NCBI RefSeq assembly: GCF_910596095.1
Contig: NC_056536.1
Location: 32,072,456-32,136,455, forward strand
Length of the DNA: 64,000 nucleotides
Direction of reading: 5' to 3'
Source: Thunnus maccoyii
Lineage: Eukaryota; Chordata; Actinopteri; Scombriformes; Scombridae
A model generated the notes under the pieces. The model was given only the letters and a program-made list of their open reading frames with translations, made no database searches and was not told the DNA's origin. Of this stretch, positions 34,801 through 43,819 are shown one piece after another (within the stretch, counting starts at the first letter, position 1; each line of letters opens with the position of its first letter). The translations under genes were made by a program, and so were the position numbers.

Positions 34801-37800
34801 ACTTGGTTGTATCACAGTACTGATGGAGCTCAATAAGACCGACTTCTTCGTTTCATGGCGGTATGGCGTTTACAACTAGTCAACAGTCTGAACCATAACC
34901 TGTATGGTGTAATGTCGCCCATTGATTTACCTTCCAAATAAGGAGGGCAGGGTGTTGTCCTTCACGCTGTGGGAACACGCCCCACTACCTCGGACCAAAA
35001 TGAATGTTAGCTTACCAGGAACACCAAGCACTGAACACTTGGCCAATGTTAGCTACTTTAGCTAAATTGTGCTAACAGGGCATGTGTTTATAATCAAGTA
35101 ACATTAAACTTAGTGAAATAATGGGACAGTAAGAGAGCAGCAGGTGAGCCAACTGTCAATCACCACCCACACAGCAGACATCAAAGCTACTTTAAGTCTT
35201 CAAATCTTATTAATGGAGCAATGATTTCCAAAATGACCACCAGAACACTGATTAGAGGGCCTGAATTTAGAGATTGAGACCATAATGACTCATTGAAAAC
35301 AATGATTGACTTAGTATTTGTAGAGAGAAGTTGAGGCTGTTTGAATGGGAGTCAGTCGGTGACATTGCACTTAAAGGTACTTTCATATTGGCTTCAGCCT
35401 AACAGGCTACAAGTTATTTTCAATGGAAGCCAGTGACATGAAGCTATATATTGACGCCCAACACTTGTTGCTGCCTGACAGGCATGATGTGTGCAGTTGA
35501 GCTGGCCTCAACTTTTTTCAGCAATCCAATGATTTGGTGAAGCATCAACCAACCACATTTTTCTTTCACCATGTCCACTCCCCTTTTCTCTCCCCATAAT
35601 TCCTGTTCTGTTCCATCTAAAAAATGCCGTTAGCCAGTTCCCTGTACTATTTAACCCTAGCCTTTTTGTTTACCATGACACTAACAAAAAAAAATGTTTT
35701 AGTCACCTGGTCTAAACAGTGAGTGAGCAGTCTGAACAGTGAGTCAGCAGTCTGAACAGTGAGTCAGCTGTCTGAAAAGTGAGTCAGCAGTCTGAACAGT
35801 GAGTCAGCTGTCTGAAAAGTGAGTCAGCAGTCTGAACAGTGAGTCAGCAGTCTGAACAGTGAGTCAGCAGTCTGAACAGTTAGTCCACAGTCTGAACAGT
35901 TAGTCAACAGTCTGAACAGTTAGTCCACAGTCTGAGCAGTGAGTGAACAGTCTGAACAGTTGGTCAACAGTCTGAACAGTTAGTCAGCTGTCTGAAAAGT
36001 GAGTCAGCAGTCTGAACAGTGAGTCAGCTGTCTGAAAAGTGAGTCAGCAGTCTGAACAGTGAGTCAACAGTCTGAACAGTGAGTCAGCAGTCTGAACAGT
36101 TAGTCCACAGTCTGAACAGTTAGTCAACAGTCTGAACAGTTAGTCCACAGTCTGAACAGTTAGTCAACAGTCTGAACAGTTAGTCAACAGTCTGAGCAGT
36201 GAGTGAACAGTCTGAACAGTTGGTCAACAGTCTGAACAGTGAGTCAGCAGTCTGAACAGTGAGTCAACAGTCTGAACAGTTAGTCAACAGTCTGAACAGT
36301 TAGTCCACAGTCTGAGCAGTGAGTGAACAGTCTGAACAGTTGGTCAACAGTCTGAACAGTGAGTCAGCAGTCTGAACAGTGAGTCAACAGTCTGAACAGT
36401 TAGTCAACAGTCTGAGCAGTGAGTCAACAGTCTGAACAGTTAGTCCACAGTCTGAGCAGTGGGTGAACAGTCTGAACAGTTAGTCAACAGTCTGAACAGT
36501 TAGTCAACAGTCTGAACAGTTAGTCCACAGTCTGAGCAGTGAGTGAACAGTCTGAACAGTTGGTCAACAGTCTGAACAGTGAGTCAGCAGTCTGAACAGT
36601 GAGTCAACAGTCTGAACAGTTAGTCAACAGTCTGAGCAGTGAGTCAACAGTCTGAACAGTTAGTCCACAGTCTGAGCAGTGGGTGAACAGTCTGAACAGT
36701 TAGTCAACAGTCTGAACAGTTAGTCCACAGTCTGAGCAGTGAGTGAACAGTCTGAACAGTTGGTCAACAGTCTGAACAGTGAGTCAGCAGTCTGAACAGT
36801 GAGTCAGCAGTCTGAACAGTGAGTCTGCAGTCTGAACAGTGAGTCAGCAGTCTGAACAGTGAGTTAACAGTCTGAACAGTGAGTCAGCAGTCTGAACAGT
36901 GAGTGAACAGTCTGAACAGTGAGTGAACAGTCTGAACTGTGAGTCAGCAGTCTGAACAGTGAGTGAACAGTCTGAACAGTGAGTTAACAGTCTGAACAGT
37001 GAGTCAGCAGTCTCAACGGTGAGTGAACAGTCTGAACAGTGAGTGAACAGTTTGAACAGTGAGTCAGCAGTCTGAACAGTGAGTGAACAGTCTGAACAGT
37101 GAGTGAACAGTCTGAACTGTGAGTCAGCAGTCTGAACAGTGAGCGAACAGTCTGAACAGTGAGTGAACAGTCTGAATAGTGAGTGAACAGTCTGAACAGT
37201 GAGTCAGCAGTCTGAACAGTGAGTGAACGGTTTGAACAGTGAGTCAGCAGTCTGAACAGTGACTGAACAGTCTGAACAGTGAGTCAGCAGTCTGAACAGT
37301 GAGTCAGCAGTCTGAATAGTGAGTGAACAGCTTGCACAGTGAGTGAACAGTCTGAATAGTGATTGAACAGTCTGAACAGGGAGTGAACAGTCTGAACAGT
37401 GAGTCAGCAGTCTGAACAGTGAGTCAGCAGTCTGAATAGTGAGTGAACAGTTTGAACAGTGAGTCAGCAGTCTGAACAGTGAGTCTGCAGTCTGAATAGT
37501 GAGTGAACAGCTTGCACAGTGAGTGAACAGTCTGAACAGTGAGTGAACAGTCTGAACAGTGAGTCAGCAGTCTGAACAGTGAGTGAACAGTCTGAACAGT
37601 GAGTGAACAGTCTGAACTGTGAGTCAGCAGTCTGAACAGTGAGTGAACAGTCTGAACAGTGAGTTAACAGTCTGAACAGTGAGTCAGCAGTCTCAACGGT
37701 GAGTGAACAGTCTGAACAGTGAGTGAACAGTTTGAACAGTGAGTCAGCAGTCTGAACAGTGAGTGAACAGTCTGAACAGTGAGTGAACAGTCTGAACTGT

Positions 37801-38908
37801 GAGTCAGCAGTCTGAACAGTGAGCGAACAGTCTGAACAGTGAGTGAACAGTCTGAATAGTGAGTGAACAGTCTGAACAGTGAGTCAGCAGTCTGAACAGT
37901 GAGTGAACGGTTTGAACAGTGAGTCAGCAGTCTGAACAGTGACTGAACAGTCTGAACAGTGAGTCAGCAGTCTGAACAGTGAGTCAGCAGTCTGAATAGT
38001 GAGTGAACAGCTTGCACAGTGAGTGAACAGTCTGAATAGTGATTGAACAGTCTGAACAGGGAGTGAACAGTCTGAACAGTGAGTCAGCAGTCTGAACAGT
38101 GAGTCAGCAGTCTGAATAGTGAGTGAACAGTTTGAACAGTGAGTCAGCAGTCTGAACAGTGAGTCTGCAGTCTGAATAGTGAGTGAACAGCTTGCACAGT
38201 GAGTGAACAGTCTGAACAGTGAGTGAACAGTCTGAACAGTGAGTCAGCAGTCTGAACAGTGAGTGAACAGTTTGAACAGTGAGGCAGCAGTCTGAACAGT
38301 GAGTCAGCAGTCTGAACAGTGAGCAAACAGTCTGAATAACGAGTGAACAGTCTGAACAGTGAGTGAACAGTCTGAATAGTGAGCGAACAGTCTGAATAGT
38401 GAGCGAACAGTCTGAACAGTGAGTGAACAGTCTCAACAGTTAGTCAACACTCTGAACAGTGAGTGAACAGTCTGAACTGTGAGTGAACAGTCTGAACGGT
38501 GAGTCAACAGTCTGAATAGTGAGTGAACAGTCTGAACTGTGAGTCAACAGTCTGGAAAGTGAGTGAGCAGTCTGAACAGTGACTCAGCAGTCTGAACAGC
38601 AACAACTAGAATATAATAATAATCATATTACTAATAACGTAACTGTAGAAGAAGAAGAATATATAATGATGATGATGATGTCGATGGTGATGACCATGAT
38701 GATGATGATGATGATGATGGTGGTGATGCATCTCCATTGTAGAAGTAATTAACCAGCAGGCTGTTGACTGTTTTTCTCCTCGCTGTGAGCTGTCGACTCT
38801 TTAACTGAACAGATATGAGGTTCAGTCTTGTGGAAAATGAAGCAGCTTTAATTTCCTGCTGAAGTGTTTTTATGTTTGTCAGAGATAAAGAGACACAGTC
38901 AGCAGCTG

Positions 38909-38949
<41 letters not shown>

Positions 38950-40437
38950 GCACACACACTGTGATTTATGACTGTGATAACTCTCAGACTGCATCAGTTC
39001 AGATTTATGATGCAAAGCTTTCAGTACAACAGGAGGTTTATACTCTGTGTGATTATGAGACATCAGCAGGTCTGATATGATGGAGAAGAGGAGGAGGAGG
39101 AGGAGGAAGGAGCTAATGAGTCCTCTGAGGAGCATCGCTCTGACTTGCGGCAGAAATTAGAGCTCTTTATGGATAGAAATACCTCAATAATTATGCTGAT
39201 GCCATACGCACATCCATGTCTTACTGTGAGAAATATGTTTTTCATTAAGCAAAAGAAGAGTTTGTCTGATTAAAATACATTCTGAAACTGGAGAAATTAT
39301 TTAAATAATCATATAATATATCAACAGAGAGGCAGCTTTTCCCTCCACGAAACCTTCTTTGTCTGCGACAGACTGAGTTTGTTCCATCCAAGAGCTTTAA
39401 TGCATATTTTCAATTTGCACATTAAAAAAAAGTAGTGGAATCCTAAAAAAAAAAGTGTTTGTTGTTGTCTGAGGTATAAAAGTAGTTGTGTGGATAAAAA
39501 GCAAATATAAACAGACTTAGTGAATAAATGATGACGTACATGAATTATGTGACTTAAACATCACTGCAGAGATGAAAACATCAGATCTGTGTGGAGCGAT
39601 GAGGAGACTGTTCCTCAAATGAATACATGAAACAAACAGAAATGTCGTATTTCCATCACGTTTTCCATCGTTTGAGCTTTGACTGCTGCTCTTTTAATGA
39701 CGTCATCTCGTTTTGTCTCTTCTTCTTCTGTGATGGCATCAACAGCAGTGGATGGAAACAAGCATTCACTACATTTTATTTTGACAATTTTCTGGAAATT
39801 TGATTAAAATTTGCTCTACATTAGAATGAAACCTGGCACGTAGAGCATATTTAAGGACAGGTTCTTTTTTTTTTGAACAGTGAAACCTGTTTTTCTTGCT
39901 GTAATCATTCCTCCTGTTCATACTGACCATTAGAAGATCCCTTCATAATGACCTTACAATTGAAGTGATGGAGGACAAAATCCACAGTCCTCCTTCTGTG
40001 CAAATATGTATTTAAAAGTTTATCTGAAGCTAATATGAAGCTTCAGCGTCCAAATGAGTCAAATCAAGTAGATATCTTTCAACGTTACAGTCTTTTTAGT
40101 GCCAAAGTCCCTCTTTTTGTTACTATACTTCCACCTGCAGCTCAACAGGGAAACACTGTCCGAGGAAACACAAAGAGGGAATTTGATGCTAAAAAGACTG
40201 TAAATGTGTCAGATATCCACTTGATATGACTAACTCAGACTGATGAAGCTGAATATAAGCTTCACAGAGACTTTTAAATGACTGTGTGGACACACTGTGG
40301 ATTTTATCCTCCATCACTTCCATTGAAGATGCTTTATTATCTAAGTTGTTTTTATTAAAACTGCGACTAAGAATGGCGGACGCCCAAAATGTCCTCACTG
40401 TCAAGATCTGAAATTGGTTCTCACAAATATAGAAGAA

Positions 40438-40495
<58 letters not shown>

Positions 40496-40628
40496 GCAGC
40501 CATCAGGTGTCAGGAGACCTACTGTAACCTGTGTAATATATGGCCCTGTTGCCGTGGGTTACTGTCTCCTGTCGCTATGGTTACCAGGGGCTGAAACGTA
40601 ATGTTCCTCCTGTCAGCTGCACACACAA

Positions 40629-40686
<58 letters not shown>

Positions 40687-41246
40687 ACTCACGTTTGTCT
40701 TTCTGTCCCTGTGAGGACCCGTAATGACATAATATGATCTCCAGCTCCCAACGCAAACCTGAACCGTCATAAATAAATGCCAAACCCCAACTCCTACCCC
40801 CAAACTGAACCCTAAAACCAAATCTTAACCTTCAAACAGACCAATGAAGTAGTGAAAAGGCCAAAATGTCCTCACAGCGATGGTTTACAACGGAAACTGG
40901 TTTTTCACAAACATAAAAGCAACACAAGCACACACGCACGGATCATCAATAAATCAATAAAAATAATAAATTACATGTAAACAGAACAGACATAAATGCA
41001 GATAAACATCAGACAAAGATAACCTACATAACAGCGGGCAGGTAGATAAATAGCAGCGACATCATTCTGCATCACTCGCAGGTTACCATGACGACACGAC
41101 ATGACGATAAACGAACAAACATGCCACATACATGTTAATCTGTCTCTCTCTGTATGTATGTATGTGTTGACGGTGTGTGTGTGTCGTCCTACCTGAGCGG
41201 TGTGAATCAGAGCGGTGCTGAGCAGCAAGAGGCCGAGAGACGCCAT
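28458..41246 (-). CDS. pcsk1n: ProSAAS, neuroendocrine PC1/3 inhibitor precursor
   Basis: Five coding exons on the - strand: 41246-41193, 30858-30603, 29848-29605, 29449-29342 and 28854-28458 (stop TAA). Phases close to give 352 residues. ProSAAS is a granin-like secretory-granule protein whose C-terminal peptide blocks prohormone convertase 1/3; it also acts as a chaperone. The family diagnosis rests on the signal peptide (MASLGLLLLSTALIHTAQ), a SAAS-like segment ending ARRQRR, the helix LDQALQRLVERDQRR...YLASLLRLLNEAED, RRMVARILSSIG (human has RYLLGRILAG), RRTRR, and exact LLRVKR, the inhibitory hexapeptide. Paired-basic sites punctuate the chain. Beyond the LEN-like acidic peptide it continues about 50 residues past the human end. 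It is longer than the 260-residue human protein. Intron 1 is 10.3 kb. The position next to hdac6 matches human Xp11.23. Confidence 0.93.
29850..30590. other. pcsk1n intron 2, degenerate AT-rich repeat and poly-G
   Basis: Irregular repeats of gaaaaagtcataatatgtc-like words fill the intron between 30,603 and 29,848. A run of 14 G lies at about 30,411-30,424. No exon. Confidence 0.6.
31125..31200 (+). pseudogene. Relic of an L2/Rex-like LINE reverse transcriptase
   Basis: Reads ICIRRYADDTKLFVSASPDD in one frame, the YADD box of a non-LTR retrotransposon. The frame ends soon after. It lies in pcsk1n intron 1, antisense to the gene. Confidence 0.7.
31445..31820 (-). repeat. Foldback element, copy D, reversed
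   Basis: Reverse-orientation copy with the full outer arm (cgctgtaatcattcctcctg), truncated at 31,816 inside the second arm. Confidence 0.85.
32943..33305 (+). repeat. hAT-like element, internally deleted copy
   Basis: Starts cagcggtggaaaaaagtacatttactcaag and includes gcttttgacgtcttacaaaaagcagtgtg; it lacks most of the centre and the 3' end. Confidence 0.75.
33310..35700. other. pcsk1n intron 1, no gene recognised
   Basis: Non-coding. 35,148-35,400 is the second copy of the repeat at 155-410. Otherwise I recognise nothing. Confidence 0.5.
35712..38603. repeat. 20-bp minisatellite, about 145 units, in pcsk1n intron 1
   Basis: Unit gagtSARcagtctgaacagt, repeated in strict 20-bp register for 2.9 kb (one 60-base line of sequence holds exactly three units). 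Variants cluster: TAGTCCACAG/TAGTCAACAG units at 35,880-36,780 and GAGTGAACAG/GAGTCAGCAG units at 36,780-38,330. About 50 units contain TGAGTCA. A 680-bp block is duplicated in tandem (36,881-37,560 and 37,561-38,240). Confidence 0.97.
38640..38735 (+). repeat. (GAT)n-rich microsatellite
   Basis: Irregular gatgatgatg repeats following the minisatellite. Confidence 0.85.
38909..38959 (+). repeat. (CA)n microsatellite
   Basis: Run of CA units with CG interruptions. Confidence 0.9.
39880..40345. repeat. Foldback element, copy E
   Basis: Left arm from ctgtaatcattcctcctgttcatac to agtgccaaagtccctctttttg, right arm from cacaaagagggaatttgatgc to ctccatcacttccattgaag. The arms pair over more than 150 bp. 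Followed by a tail (40,345-40,610) also seen after copy A. Confidence 0.88.
40446..40684 (+). repeat. Two (CA)n microsatellites in a dispersed-repeat tail
   Basis: CA runs at 40,446-40,496 and 40,630-40,684, flanking sequence shared with 10,343-10,390. Confidence 0.9.
41193..41246 (-). other. pcsk1n: pcsk1n exon 1 coding part, signal peptide
   Basis: Encodes the 18-residue MASLGLLLLSTALIHTAQ, ending at a GTAGGA donor in phase 0, which joins 30,858 in phase 0. The ATG has A at -3 and G at +4. The frame stays open further upstream but has no other ATG near; a purine-rich GGAGGAGGA tract at 41,310-41,370 may be promoter or 5' UTR. Confidence 0.85.
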
Positions 41247-41404
41247 ACTGACTGAACACACACACGGAGACACACTGACTGAATCTACATCCACCGGAGC
41301 TGATAACACGGAGAGAGGAGGAGGAGGAGGAGGCGGAGGCGGAGGAGAGAGAGGAGAGGAAGGAAGAGATATTGAGTGATGGGGAGGAGAGAGGGCGGCG
41401 CTAT

Positions 41405-41615
41405 GAAATGGATCACATCACTCAAGTTCTCAGATCATTACATCGGCTTCCTGTCTGTCAAAGAATTGATCAGGTGGTCTGGATCAGGTCTGCTTTCTGT
41501 CCCCAGAGTCAAAAAACTAAACCCGGAAACGCAGCGTTCAGTTTTTTATTCTTCATATCTGGAACAAACTCCCAGAAAACTGCAGGTCTGCTGCAACTCT
41601 CAGTTCTTTAAAGGT
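41405..41615 (+). pseudogene. Relic of a LINE ORF2 C-terminus
   Basis: Reads DHITQVLRSLHRLPVCQRID in one frame and then, after a gap, SVPRVKKLNPETQRSVFYSS in another. These are the closing motifs of L2/Rex-like non-LTR retrotransposon proteins. The copy is deleted and frameshifted. It sits just upstream of pcsk1n exon 1. Confidence 0.65.
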
Positions 41616-42480
41616 GCAGTATGTAGAATTTAGTGACATCTAGAGGAACAGACTTGGCGGAAATGTTATATAATATTCATAAGTATATTTTAATGAAGTG
41701 TATAATCACCTGAAAATAAGAATCGTGTTTTGGTTACCTTAGAATGAGACCTTTATATCTACAGAGGGAGCAGGTACCCTTCCACGGAGCCTTTTTTTTC
41801 CTAAGATGGCGAAGTCATGACCTTTACTCTGCCTCTGATTGGCTAGTACTCGTCTTCATTGGTTGGGTTGGTTAGGTTTAGGCCATAGACTGTATAAAAT
41901 ATGGACGTAGTTACCGTGACGTCACCCGTTGGTTTCTGAAGAGCGGTTTTGAAGCTCAAAGCGAGCCGCTACGGCCCGTCGCCGTCTTGGCAGTGCGTGA
42001 CGCTGCCTAACTCCCAGCCAATCAAAAATGGGCAAAGAGACGGGCCGAATGGCTGAAACAAGCCACCTAGCGGCTGACGGACCTGTCACTCAAAGCAGCC
42101 ATGTCCCTCATTATGCAGAACTTTATGGCTTAATGAAATTTAAACGGGTGAGTTATAAAAAAATTCACCCCCCGTACAGTTGTCATGAAAGAGGAAATTA
42201 GCTACAGACCAAAACCGTTGTTTGTACCAGGCTGTAAACATGTTTATTTCTGCTGTAAAGTTGGGCATTTTAACATGGAGGTCTATGGGGATTGACTCGC
42301 TTTTGGTGCCTCAAGTGGTCATTCAAGGAACTGCAGTTTTTGGCACTTCCTGTTGGCTTCATTTTTCAGCCCCGGAGGTTGCCGCTTGGTTTAGGCATGA
42401 GGAGTGAGAGAATATCAGGGTAAGCCAATCAGAGGTAGGAGAGTAGGGCGGGTCATGACTTCACCTTCCTGGGGAAGAAA
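41616..42480 (+). repeat. Composite of teleost dispersed repeats
   Basis: 41,616-41,810 (aaaggtgcagtatgtagaatttag...) has an inverse copy at 58,520-58,915. 41,885-41,995 (ccatagactgtataaaatatgg...) has an inverse copy at about 8,590-8,695. Confidence 0.75.
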
Positions 42481-42544
42481 AAAAAATCACTTCCTGTTTC
42501 TACAGTAGCCCAGAATGGGAAAACTAAACATGGAACCTGCTAGT

Positions 42545-43800
42545 TCATTGGTTTACTCATTAATTAATTTCATTCATTCATCCATTTGTTAAACTATTTT
42601 AACAATAGATTTGATATTTATTCATTTGTCCGTTCGTATAGTCATTCATTAATTCATTTTCTCATTCATTTGTTCATTCATCATTTTATTTATTCATTTT
42701 GCCCCAGATATGTTCATTCAGTCACGGCCATAACTCACCCCTTCATTTCTTCATATTCCCTCAGCCATCCAGTTTTTTTTTTTATTAATTCATTCACTCA
42801 TCTGTTTCTGTACAGCTTTACTCACTCACTTAATAATGTGTTCATTCTTTCACTCCTTTATTGTTCATGTCTTTATTCATGTAGTAATTCAGCATTTCAT
42901 TTGATCCAACAGTAATTTTTTTCATTCATTTATGAAAAAATTCATAAATTCATAAATTTCATGTCTCCGTTAACAATCTTCCACGGTCAGTCATTTGTTT
43001 ATTCATCCATTCATTCGTCTGCTCGTATGGTTATTTATTATTTTTTTCATAAATTTGTAAATTTGTTCTTTTATTCATACGTCCATTTGTACATAGGTTT
43101 GTTCATTCAGTCACATAATTATTTACGCCTTCATGTCTTCATATTCCCTCAGCCATTCACCCAGTTGTTTATTAATTCATTCACTCATCTGTTTCTGTAC
43201 TTTATTCATTCACTTAATGATGTTTTCATTATTTCACACATTTAATTCATGTAGTAATTCAGCATTTCATGTTCTCCAACAGAAATATGTTCATTCATTC
43301 ACTCACTATAAAGTCATGTCAGTAACTCCCTCCCACAGTCATCCATTCATTGACTCAATCATTTGTTCATTCGTGTGTCATAGAAGCTTCTCATTGTGTT
43401 CATTCATTCACTTCCTGCTTGTTCATTAGTTTATTCATCCATTCATTTGTCATTCATGCATCCATTTGTTCAATTATTTGGTCATGGATGTTTTTTTGGA
43501 TTTGTCTGTTCATACAGTCATTCAGTAGTGAATTTGTTTAATTCACACTTTCATTTTGTTCATTCACTTGTTCAAAAATATTTCACCATCTTCCCACAGT
43601 CATTCATTCATCTCTTCATTCATGTTTCTATTTGTTTGTTCATTTGTTTATTCATTCATGTGATCATTTGCTCTTTGATTTATTTATACATTCATTCATT
43701 CCTTATTTTTTTATTTGTTGTCTTATTGTTTGTTTTCATTCTCATTCATCCTTCCATTCATCCTTTCATTCACTCCTTCACTCCTCTCCGTCGTCATGAA
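42545..43800 (+). repeat. Degenerate (TTCA)n-type tandem region
   Basis: 1.25 kb of imperfect ttcattcattcat repeats with a higher-order duplication of about 370-390 bp (42,711-42,920 recurs at 43,102-43,290, sharing tcttcatattccctcagcc and catgtagtaattcagcatttcat). Open frames here are repeat artefacts. Confidence 0.9.
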
Positions 43801-43819
43801 CAGAAACAGAATCAGACGA

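Noticed and set aside
38104-38436. A 110-residue repetitive protein (SLFRLFTHCSDC repeats) on the - strand
   Set aside because: It is the minisatellite read in frame: three 20-bp units make 60 bases, which keeps a frame open by chance. It lies inside an intron.
35712-38603. A CRISPR-like array
   Set aside because: The 20-bp units are contiguous and all alike; there are no unique spacers, no cas genes and the genome is a vertebrate.
41247-41309. A longer N-terminus for proSAAS upstream of MASLG
   Set aside because: The frame stays open but there is no in-frame ATG; a start at 41,246 gives a proper signal peptide and a good Kozak context.
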